Source: Splendidivirga corallicola (GTDB lineage: Bacteria > Bacteroidota > Bacteroidia > Cytophagales > Cyclobacteriaceae). From it: a stretch of 64,000 nt of DNA. The stretch lies in contig JAUJEA010000013.1 of the NCBI GenBank assembly GCA_030442035.1, positions 62,001 through 126,000 of the forward strand, given 5' to 3'. Positions within the stretch are counted from its first letter, which is position 1; the number at the start of each line of letters is the position of its first letter. This document shows, piece by piece, positions 18,882-26,571 of this stretch. The position numbers and the translations under genes are program-made. The notes beneath the pieces were generated by a model. The model was not told where the DNA came from. It did no database searches and saw only the letters and a list, made by a program, of their open reading frames with translations.

Positions 18882-20414
18882 ATGGTGCTTCAAAAGGGGT
18901 TTTTAGGGAAAAACAAGATTGAAATTACTGGAAAGAATTTAATCTTTCTTTGGGCAGTAAGTTTTGTAATGGCGTTTTTACTTTACGGATTATTTGTCCT
19001 TATTAGAGAATCTTTCAGAATTTCTACAGCGAGTTTAGGAGGTCAGGAGATGCTCGTTTTAAGCGCTAAGGAAACCTTCTTTTATAATATTTTCTTTGCT
19101 GCATTGGCTTCGGTTTTCGGGTTTTCCTTAGCACTCAAACTGAGTATAGAGAACTGGTCTCTGTTCAGAAAGATAGAACCAAGGGTGCGGCAAAGAGCAA
19201 TACTACATGATCAAACTGGTTTTACTTGGTATTTGCTGTTTTGGTTTACAAAGATTGCTTTTCAATACGCCATCATTTGTTTGACCTGGCCAGTTTGGTT
19301 TGATATTGACCTTTACCAGAATTTTAAGTATCTATTCTTTTTGTTACCCATAGTTTATTTTCTTAATAGCTGGTTGACCATACAGAGAACCTTTAGGAAA
19401 AAAGCCTATCCCTGGTTGTTGAGCTCCTTTCTAGTCATTCTGGCCCATTCCATAATTTTAGGCAATATCAATTTTGTGAATGTTGAGAAAATTAATGAAA
19501 AAATATTAGCAAGAAATGTAAAGTATAATTACCAGGTGGACTTGCCTAAAAGTGTTTATTATAATACCATTCCAGTTTATCCACCTAACATTGATATTTA
19601 TATTGGATACGACCATATAAATAAGGATTCTCCAAAAATTATTATTCAAAACAAAAATGGATATCAAGAAGTATCAATAGATTATTTAGAGGAAGTCATT
19701 CACATTAAAACACAAGACTGGGATGTGCATAAAAAGAATAGTTTGAAAATAATTCTACGTATTGATAAGGATGTACCTATGGGCTATATTCAATTGATAA
19801 GAGGTGAACTCAGAAGAATTGATCAAAGAAAGATTATTTATGCTGTACTCCCTAAATATTCTAAATACCCACCAAATTATCCTGAACTAAAAAGATTGGG
19901 AATTCCGGAGACATTACCCATTCAGTGTCAGGAAACTCTAAATTTTATAGATTCTTTGAAAAGTTTGAAGCTATCGAAGTATCATCTCAGATTTCCTTGG
20001 AATTCCTTATGCTTCAGTAACTATTGGTTTAAAAATAGCAATAGAATTAGAATTAACTTAAGGTCTAACGAACTCGTTACCTTAAACAATGAAAAGATTG
20101 ATATCACTGATATCAAGATGATTGCTAAAAAATTTTTACAAAAAAACTCTAGCAGTGCGGTGGTTCTATTAGAGGTTAATGATGAAGTGAATTACAACAA
20201 ATACATCGAAGTGAAAGAACAGTTGGAATTAGCCGTCTACGAAATTAGAAACGAATATTCGCTAGAAATGAACAATCAACCTCTCAGGTATTATCAAGAA
20301 AAACTACATGAAGAAGTTGAACAACAATATATTAACATACTAAGGCAAGGAGCTTGGGGAATTTGGGAAATGACCCCGGAGGAACTTGAATTGGAAAGAC
20401 TAGCAAAGGGATGA
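18882..20414 (+). CDS. Five-helix membrane protein with two ExbD/TolR-like domains
   Basis: About five membrane segments occupy residues 20-195 (for example LIFLWAVSFVMAFLLYGLFV and FFLLPIVYFLNSWL). Two ExbD-like periplasmic domains follow. The first (about 225-330) has PPNIDIYIGYD and IILRIDKDVPMGYIQLIRGE, close to the ExbD pattern VxIrADkdVpYgkvv. The second (about 386-490) has RIRINLRSNELVTLNNE, SSAVVLLEVNDEVNYNKYIE and AVYEIRNEYSLEMN, like the C-terminus of Bacteroidota ExbD proteins. A single ExbD normally has one membrane helix with a key aspartate; that helix is not recognisable here. The assignment is from visual motif matching. A link with cell-wall or outer-membrane energisation is inferred from the LytM-like neighbour. 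Confidence 0.6.
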   Translation: MVLQKGFLGKNKIEITGKNLIFLWAVSFVMAFLLYGLFVLIRESFRISTASLGGQEMLVLSAKETFFYNIFFAALASVFGFSLALKLSIENWSLFRKIEPRVRQRAILHDQTGFTWYLLFWFTKIAFQYAIICLTWPVWFDIDLYQNFKYLFFLLPIVYFLNSWLTIQRTFRKKAYPWLLSSFLVILAHSIILGNINFVNVEKINEKILARNVKYNYQVDLPKSVYYNTIPVYPPNIDIYIGYDHINKDSPKIIIQNKNGYQEVSIDYLEEVIHIKTQDWDVHKKNSLKIILRIDKDVPMGYIQLIRGELRRIDQRKIIYAVLPKYSKYPPNYPELKRLGIPETLPIQCQETLNFIDSLKSLKLSKYHLRFPWNSLCFSNYWFKNSNRIRINLRSNELVTLNNEKIDITDIKMIAKKFLQKNSSSAVVLLEVNDEVNYNKYIEVKEQLELAVYEIRNEYSLEMNNQPLRYYQEKLHEEVEQQYINILRQGAWGIWEMTPEELELERLAKG

Positions 20415-20504
20415 TTTGATTTTATCATTTTCTTCAAAATGGGTAGTCATTGAAATTACAGTTTAATTTGAACTAAGAATTATTGTAACTATCACCTTCA
20501 AAAA

Positions 20505-21221
20505 ATGAAAGACAACTGGACAGAACAAGATTCACAGAAATTCATTGACTACGGGGAGTTTTTTGTGCCGGATCGTAACATTCAGATAGACGTAATCTGT
20601 GATTTGCTTAGTGCTTCAAAATCACTTCATCAGGTGGTGGACCTATGTTGTGGAGAAGGTAAATTGTGTGAAGCTATTCTGAAGAAGTTTGATCATTCAA
20701 CAGTTAAGGGATTTGACCTTTCGGAAGAAATGCTTTCAAAAGCGAAGGCTACTCTTGGAGGATTCAAGGGTCGTTTTGAAGCGATTCAGTTTGATTTGAG
20801 TAACCAAAGCTGGTTTCCAAAAGCTGCTGATTCGGATGCCTTTGTTTCTTCCCTTGCCATTCACCATTTGGACGATCAGCAGAAGGCGACGCTTTACAAA
20901 AACCTATATGATCTTCTTAACACAGAAGGAGTTTTAGTTGTGGCGGATATTGTAAAACCAACCAGACAAATTGGATTTGACATAGCAGAAAAATTGTGGG
21001 ATAAGGCAGTAAAGGAAAAATCAGCATTGGAAGACAGACAGGATGCCATTAAAATATTTCGTGAAGATGGATGGAATTACTATCAGGACCCTGAAGCCGA
21101 CCCTATAGATAAACCTTCAAGCTTGTTTGATCAACTTAAGTGGCTGGAACAGGCAGGTTTTAAAGGAGTAGATATCTTTTGGATGAATGCAGGCCATGCA
21201 ATTTTTGCAGGCTGGAAATAA
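20505..21221 (+). CDS. Class I SAM-dependent methyltransferase
   Basis: Cytosolic Rossmann-fold methyltransferase of 238 aa. Motif I is VVDLCCGEGKLCEAIL (about residues 46-61), the acidic motif II region is VKGFDLSEEMLSKAKA, and the post-I motifs SDAFVSSLAIHHLDDQQ and LLNTEGVLVVADIVKP are typical of the ubiE/type 11-25 group. The substrate is not evident. It lies 90 bp after the membrane protein on the same strand and ends just before a repeat element and terminator-like hairpin. Confidence 0.85.
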   Translation: MKDNWTEQDSQKFIDYGEFFVPDRNIQIDVICDLLSASKSLHQVVDLCCGEGKLCEAILKKFDHSTVKGFDLSEEMLSKAKATLGGFKGRFEAIQFDLSNQSWFPKAADSDAFVSSLAIHHLDDQQKATLYKNLYDLLNTEGVLVVADIVKPTRQIGFDIAEKLWDKAVKEKSALEDRQDAIKIFREDGWNYYQDPEADPIDKPSSLFDQLKWLEQAGFKGVDIFWMNAGHAIFAGWK

Positions 21222-21245
21222 CGCTGGTAAATTATGAATGTTGAA

Positions 21246-21386
21246 TTAATGCCATTAAGATAAGGCTTCAGGTGTCAGGTCTTAGGTATCAGGTTTTTTG
21301 GCGCAAAAAAAACATTATATTAGGCTGAAATCTGATGCCTGATGCCTGAAAGCTTTCAAAATATTTTCCTAACTAAATGGCATTAA
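21246..21386 (-). repeat. MITE-like ~140-bp interspersed element, copy B
   Basis: Inverted relative to copies A (75-214) and C (43201-43333). Its ends are the best preserved: TTAATGCCATTAAGATAAGG at the left and TAACTAAATGGCATTAA at the right, giving terminal inverted repeats of about 12 bp. The interior repeats the CAGGTxTCAGG words and GAAAGCTTTC. It lies between two convergent genes. Confidence 0.8.
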
Positions 21387-21424
21387 ATGTTGAATTATGA
21401 ATTTTGAACTCATAATTCAACATT
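21386..21424. terminator. Perfect 15-bp hairpin between convergent genes
   Basis: Arms AATGTTGAATTATGA (21386-21400) and TCATAATTCAACATT (21410-21424) pair perfectly around a 9-base loop, directly abutting element copy B. It lies between the methyltransferase stop and the PNGase-like stop at 21439. It may stop transcription from both sides, although no long T-run follows, or be part of a composite repeat: similar AATTCATAATT words flank copies A and C. Confidence 0.5.
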
Positions 21425-21438
21425 CCCATGATATTGCT

Positions 21439-23124
21439 CTATTTGACTCTAAACCTGAAAATCAGCTTGTCTGCAAAATCATACTTCAACGTGTGAAGCA
21501 CAGTTCCCTTTTTATCCAAAATTTGTATGTTGCCATTTTCTCCAACAAGATCCGGATTTCGTCCTCTGTTCCACCAATGCCTGATCATACCGTCTTCGTG
21601 TTTATCAGTGATGAGTAATTCATAACAACCATTATCCAGTTTTATCATATCTTCATAAACCTGGTTGTCGGCCAACTCCTCCCGGTAGAATAATACTTTC
21701 CCTGAATTATTACTCAGGAAATAACCGTTCTCCTTGGCGCGTCCCAAGCCAACAGCATCGATTTTCAACTGAAACTGATTTGGTAATATCGGCACAGGAA
21801 GTACTTTTGAGGTGAGCCGGTTATTGCTGGCTCTTTCATCTTTTTGTCCGTTGGGATTTTTTACAACCACTTCGAAAACATTGTCCGTATCAATATCTTT
21901 CCATTCAGGTGCTGGTAACCATACTTCTTCCTTTTCAAGAAAAGTCAAGTTGCCACGCCACTGATAGACTGATTTTTTACCATTCCGGAGACCATAATGA
22001 ATTTCCAAAGATCGTAATTGATGTGAACCAGCATTTTTAATGACTATCGATGCATCACCACAAGTTGGGTTTTCCCTCCCATAGGTGTCCTCTTCACTGG
22101 GTGCTATGATATCATGAATCGATGCGTCATTCTTGAAATTTGGGGAACCATAACTGATCAATTGATGTGACATTCTAAAGTCTCCTCCCTTTTCTCCATT
22201 GTCTGCATATGGCTCTATGGCATAGTCAATCATGACGGTATCACCCGGTTCTACCCAATTACTCAACTCAAAATCATGCTCGTCTACTTTGGTTCCGGGG
22301 CACCACCCAGCCCTGTTAAACTGCCAGGTGCCTCCCTGAGGGAAAATAGGATTGTAACCACAATCTTTCCAGACATTCCAATTGAACATACGCCTTCTAT
22401 TGATAAAATACGAATGCACCTTACTATCCCATTCACAGCAGTTTCGTGGGCCATAGTGTCCATGTCCTGAAATTCTGGCTTTTAATTTATAAGCATTGGC
22501 ATCGGCATTCAACACCATTTTTTTTGACTGCAACACCGAATCATCAGCAAGTTTTCCATAGTTATAATCCCCAATCGGATAAATGTTTTCCACGCTGAGT
22601 ACATCACGATCCGGTATTCCTTCAATGAATAAGAACTTTAGGTCTAAGAGCTCCAGATTGTTCCCGGAGCTGATTTCTAATTCGCCTTTCAGGATAGGTG
22701 CATAATCTGTCAGATCGTATACCCATCGCCATCCTTCTTCACCACCAAGTTCGAGTCTTTTGCCATAGGGCGTAATAAAGCTGCCAATTTCGAATGCTTC
22801 CACAGTATCTCCTTTTGGTACTTTGATCACAGTATTGGTAAAATAATCCCATTCTCCACAAGGAAATTTATCACCCTTAGTTCTTTCATCGCACTTCAAT
22901 CTTTGGATCATCAATATTTTGCCCCATTGTTTATCAGTCGTTGGAAATTTTGCTTTGCCCTTATAGCTGGCTCCCCAACCTTCCGGACTTGGATCATCGA
23001 AAGTGAAAACTTGTACGACTGTTGTATCCTGTTGCTGATATCCCAATACCATATTTGTTGTACAAAACAGAAAAGCTGTCAGGATAAGGGAGAGTTGCTT
23101 CTTTATTACTTTTTGGTTGTTCAT
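21439..23124 (-). CDS. PNGase F-like peptide:N-glycosidase (glycoamidase)
   Basis: Predicted to release N-glycans by cleaving the glycan-asparagine amide bond outside the cytoplasm. The ATG at 23124 gives MNNQKVIKKQLSLILTAFLF, a signal peptide. The two eight-strand sandwich domains of PNGase F are recognisable: PCGEWDYFTN, EIGSFITPYG, RISGHGHYGPRNCCEWDS, FNRAGWCPG. The catalytic residues of PNGase F appear conserved: Asp60 as D93 (EWD), Glu206 as E231 (CCEWD) and Glu118 probably as E168 (FIEGIPD). An extra C-terminal ~200 residues, including a lysine/aspartate-rich CARDB-like stretch and a final beta-rich domain, are absent from the 314-residue enzyme. It is cotranscribed with the fucosidase, 82 bp downstream of it. 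Confidence 0.8.
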   Translation of the reverse strand: MNNQKVIKKQLSLILTAFLFCTTNMVLGYQQQDTTVVQVFTFDDPSPEGWGASYKGKAKFPTTDKQWGKILMIQRLKCDERTKGDKFPCGEWDYFTNTVIKVPKGDTVEAFEIGSFITPYGKRLELGGEEGWRWVYDLTDYAPILKGELEISSGNNLELLDLKFLFIEGIPDRDVLSVENIYPIGDYNYGKLADDSVLQSKKMVLNADANAYKLKARISGHGHYGPRNCCEWDSKVHSYFINRRRMFNWNVWKDCGYNPIFPQGGTWQFNRAGWCPGTKVDEHDFELSNWVEPGDTVMIDYAIEPYADNGEKGGDFRMSHQLISYGSPNFKNDASIHDIIAPSEEDTYGRENPTCGDASIVIKNAGSHQLRSLEIHYGLRNGKKSVYQWRGNLTFLEKEEVWLPAPEWKDIDTDNVFEVVVKNPNGQKDERASNNRLTSKVLPVPILPNQFQLKIDAVGLGRAKENGYFLSNNSGKVLFYREELADNQVYEDMIKLDNGCYELLITDKHEDGMIRHWWNRGRNPDLVGENGNIQILDKKGTVLHTLKYDFADKLIFRFRVK

Positions 23125-23206
23125 GAATTTAATATGTCTTATAGCACCCGTCACTTGTGTTGATAGGTGTGGCTAGGTAGTGTTATCTTTTGAAAATAAA
23201 AAATTA

Positions 23207-25024
23207 TTATAATCCGGTGATTTTAAATGACCAGGCGTCCTTGCAGGGCATTTCGCTGTACTTTATCATGCTTACATCCACGATCATCTTTCCTCTTTCA
23301 TATTTCCAGGGGAGGTTTCCTTGTCGACCGACCAAGGATACAGTAGCACTCTTGTTTGGCTCTTTGACCTCCAGTATCAGGGCATCATCAGGCCATTCCA
23401 GTGTAACAGCATAAACATCTCCTTCCTTTTGTGTAAAGGCAAGGTACTGCCTCATTGATTTGTAAACGCCTGATAAACCGTCACCAGTTTCTTTTTGTGC
23501 AGTGGTAAAAAGTTGAGATTGTGGCACAATTTCCTTAGCCTGACGCTGGCTTGACCAATAAAGTTGGATACCTGCGTTTTGCTTTTTCTCAAAATAGGAG
23601 ATCCTTATCTTATATTTTTTGCCGGCCTTTAGTTTGATCTTTCCATTTTCCTGATTGATATTATTATTTTCCATGACATTTCCATCAGCTCCGGCCGGTG
23701 CCCCTTCCCATTTGTTGATGAGTAGTTTGTCATTGATCCAAACCCGGATTCCGTCATCGGCCCTGGCTTCAAAAAGGTATTCTTCAGAGTATCTGGGTGC
23801 TATGAAACCATTCCAGGTTACTGTAAAATCATCTTCCTTAATAGGATGCCCTGGTGTATTTCTTACCCAATTAAAATTGATCTGCGGATCAACTCTCTCT
23901 AGCTGTACTTCTCTTTCTTGCCCTTGTTTGGTCCAGGCCGTACTGCCATAAATAGCTTCACCGTTGACTTTCAGCCAATCTCCAAGTGCAATGAGCCTGT
24001 CCTGTTGCAAAAGCGGTATTTGTCCATCAGCCTGAGGGCCCACATTGAGTATCATACCACCGCCATTGGCTACTGCCTTAACGAAAAAGTGAATCAATTC
24101 CTCCGGTGTCATGTAGGCATCCAGCTTTTCATTTCGATTTAGGCCAAAGGAACGACCTAATCCCCTTACCTCAGCCCATGGCCTGTCTGTGACCTTAATG
24201 CCAGCACTGTACTCTGGTGTAAGAAAGCCAATGTTACTCCCACCACCCCAACGATTGTTGACAATGGCATCATCTCCAACCAAATTGTAATACCAGGAAA
24301 TAAGCTCAGCTGCATGCCATTCCCTGGCTGAATTGAACCATTCACCGTCGGCAAACAAAACACTTGGTTTATAGGCAGAAACCAGTTCTTTGAATTGTGG
24401 GATCATATATTGTTCTACATAATTCGTGACATTCTTATGGGGATCAGTATACCAACGATGCAATGGATGGTTCCATTCAGGTAAGGAATAATAGAGTCCC
24501 ATTTTCAGCCCTGCTTTTCTTACAGAAGAAGTAAGATCACCTACTAGGTCTCTTTTAGGTCCTATATCAACGCTGTTCCAGTTACGGGAATATTTGCTTG
24601 GCCACAGACAATAACCGTCATGATGCTTTGATACCAATACTACATACCTGGCGCCAGCTCTTTTAAAAATATCTGCCCATTCATCCGGGTCAAACAATTC
24701 TGCTTTGAACAACGGGGCAAAATCATTGTATTCGAAGTTTCCCCCATAATTCTTTTTCATGAAGTTGGTCCTGAGAGAATCATTTACCTGTAGACCGCGC
24801 AGATACCATTCGCTGTAAGATTCCTTTCCTCCATAGGCCGGTACGGAATAAACACCCCAGTGGATAAAAATGCCAAGCTTGGCATCTTTGAACCATTGAG
24901 GGTAGGGCCTTGATCGCAGTTCGTCCCAATCCGATGTATATTCTTTAGATTGACTATATGAAAGATTACTAATGGTTAGAATGGCGAATAATACGCAGTA
25001 TATTGAAAATGCTTTCCTATTCAT
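23207..25024 (-). CDS. GH29 alpha-L-fucosidase with PA14 domain
   Basis: Exported retaining alpha-L-fucosidase. A signal peptide (to about SYSQS) precedes the GH29 barrel: WFKDAKLGIFIHWGVYSVPA, VVLVSKHHDGYCLWPSKYS and SVLFADGEWFNSA, whose Asp is the family nucleophile. The barrel ends near residue 370. A PA14 domain (about 385-500: FEARADDGIRVWINDKLLIN, IRISYFEKKQNAGIQLYW) probably binds glycan, and a short beta domain closes the protein. At 605 aa it fits GH29 enzymes with an added module. As first gene of a two-gene operon with the PNGase F-like enzyme, it may trim fucose from N-glycans; fucoidan or other fucosides are alternatives. Confidence 0.9.
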   Translation of the reverse strand: MNRKAFSIYCVLFAILTISNLSYSQSKEYTSDWDELRSRPYPQWFKDAKLGIFIHWGVYSVPAYGGKESYSEWYLRGLQVNDSLRTNFMKKNYGGNFEYNDFAPLFKAELFDPDEWADIFKRAGARYVVLVSKHHDGYCLWPSKYSRNWNSVDIGPKRDLVGDLTSSVRKAGLKMGLYYSLPEWNHPLHRWYTDPHKNVTNYVEQYMIPQFKELVSAYKPSVLFADGEWFNSAREWHAAELISWYYNLVGDDAIVNNRWGGGSNIGFLTPEYSAGIKVTDRPWAEVRGLGRSFGLNRNEKLDAYMTPEELIHFFVKAVANGGGMILNVGPQADGQIPLLQQDRLIALGDWLKVNGEAIYGSTAWTKQGQEREVQLERVDPQINFNWVRNTPGHPIKEDDFTVTWNGFIAPRYSEEYLFEARADDGIRVWINDKLLINKWEGAPAGADGNVMENNNINQENGKIKLKAGKKYKIRISYFEKKQNAGIQLYWSSQRQAKEIVPQSQLFTTAQKETGDGLSGVYKSMRQYLAFTQKEGDVYAVTLEWPDDALILEVKEPNKSATVSLVGRQGNLPWKYERGKMIVDVSMIKYSEMPCKDAWSFKITGL

Positions 25025-25445
25025 TTAATTATTAATTTATGGACCTGTGTCTATTAATAAGTAACTGGATTCCACATCAATTCCCTTAGAAACAACAAGG
25101 GGATTTAATGAGTCAGACAGCATATAATTTGGTTATATGTCTTCTTGGTTGCACCAAAGGACTATTGGTGTATTCGGTTTTGAATAAGATATATTTATTT
25201 ACACAACGCGCGCTCATTTATAATGAGTGCGCGTCTATTTTTGCATTTTAAATGCTAGAATAGATAGGAACGCATTAAAATCCAGTGGGTATTAAGGAAA
25301 ACTGCAGTATTTCTATACAACATCTTACATTTTAATCTAAAAGCTTGTTCTCAATAATTTCCGATATTCTTTTCTGTGAGCTTAAGGAATTGTCATGATA
25401 AATTGGGTCTTTAACCTTAAGTTCTCACAATAACCTGAATCGACC
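25025..25445. other. Divergent intergenic region, fucosidase / metallophosphoesterase
   Basis: This 421-bp gap must hold the promoters of both divergent operons. It contains the GC-rich hairpin at 25206-25234 and an imperfect inverted repeat GTGAGCTTAAGG (25376-25387) / CCTTAAGTTCTCAC (25415-25428), 18 bp before the phosphoesterase start. The latter could be an operator or a leader hairpin. No ORF with coding character was seen. Confidence 0.5.
25206..25246 (+). terminator. Intrinsic-terminator-like hairpin
   Basis: Arms ACGCGCGCTCATT (25206-25218) and AATGAGTGCGCGT (25222-25234) pair with one G-T wobble around a 3-base loop, followed by CTATTTTTGCATTTT. The shape is that of a rho-independent terminator on the plus strand, but it lies between divergent genes with no plus-strand gene before it, so it may act as an insulator or attenuator. 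Confidence 0.55.
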
Positions 25446-26480
25446 GTGTCAAAGGATATCAATGCCAGAAGGGAGTTTCTCAAAAAATCAGCGCTTGGGA
25501 CCGGAGCTTTATTGCTTCCCTGGAAAATCAATGCCTCCAGTGTCCATGATTTTGATGAGAATAAAACGGTTAGATTTGGTCTATGTGCTGATGTGCATAA
25601 GGATATTGTACCCGACGCAGATGAACGTCTTAAGATTTTTATTGATAGAATGAAAGGGGAGAAAGTAGACTTCATTATGCAAATGGGGGATTTTTGTCAT
25701 CCTTTGCCTGAAAACAAATCTTTAATGGAAATATGGGAGCAATTTCCAAACCCCAAATACCACATGCTGGGTAACCATGACATGGATCTGGGTACCAAAA
25801 AAGACATCATGGATTTCTGGGGGATGGATCGTAATTATTACTCATTTGATCATGGAAATTTTCATTTTGTAGTATTGGATCCCAATTATATCCGGAAGAA
25901 AGGCGAGGAAGATTTCATAGATTATGCGCATGCAAATTTTTACATTAGCTATGAGGAGCGCCCGTTTATAAATGATGAACAGTTAGTTTGGCTGGAAGAA
26001 GATCTCAAAGCCACGAAACTTCCAACGATCATATTTTCCCACCAAAGTTTGGAAAATGAAAAATGGGGAGTTGTGAACCGTGACAAACTTCAAAAGTTAT
26101 TTAAAACAATAAACGAAGCAGCAGGTTTTCAAAAAATCATCGCCTGTTTGAATGGGCATCACCATGTGGATTATTACAAAAAGCTTAATGACATCCATTA
26201 TCTCATGATCAACTCCATGTCTTATTTTTGGTTGGGTGAAGACTATCAGGCTTCGAGATATGACGATGAAATTGAAAGCAAATATCCTCATTTGAAAAAG
26301 GTTGTTCCTTTTGAACATTCCTTGTATGCTTTGGTAACCCTTCACCCGAAGGGCTTTTTGAAAATTGAAGGTGTGGATAGTGCGTTTGTGGCTCCTTCGC
26401 CAAACGAATTGAATTATCCAAAACAGCCCGGATGGAATAGACCAGAGCCAATTATTCGAGATAGAAAAATGACTTTTTAA
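25446..26480 (+). CDS. Tat-exported calcineurin-like metallophosphoesterase
   Basis: Predicted periplasmic phosphomonoesterase or phosphodiesterase with a two-metal centre. The ligand blocks are in order: LCADVHKD, MQMGDFCHP, MLGNHDMD, IIFSHQSLEN and CLNGHHHVDYY. The N-terminus ARREFLKKSALGTGALLLPW is a twin-arginine signal, which supports the GTG start at 25446; no better ATG lies upstream in frame. The substrate is unknown. The sulfatase gene starts 91 bp downstream, so the two may work together on phosphorylated or sulfated glycans. Confidence 0.8.
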   Translation: MSKDINARREFLKKSALGTGALLLPWKINASSVHDFDENKTVRFGLCADVHKDIVPDADERLKIFIDRMKGEKVDFIMQMGDFCHPLPENKSLMEIWEQFPNPKYHMLGNHDMDLGTKKDIMDFWGMDRNYYSFDHGNFHFVVLDPNYIRKKGEEDFIDYAHANFYISYEERPFINDEQLVWLEEDLKATKLPTIIFSHQSLENEKWGVVNRDKLQKLFKTINEAAGFQKIIACLNGHHHVDYYKKLNDIHYLMINSMSYFWLGEDYQASRYDDEIESKYPHLKKVVPFEHSLYALVTLHPKGFLKIEGVDSAFVAPSPNELNYPKQPGWNRPEPIIRDRKMTF

Positions 26481-26571
26481 TTGCTTAAAAATAAAAGGAA
26501 TTGGAAGAGAATCCGGATGATATTAGGATTTGATAATTAAAAGTAAGTATGACAATACCAATAGTAGACCT

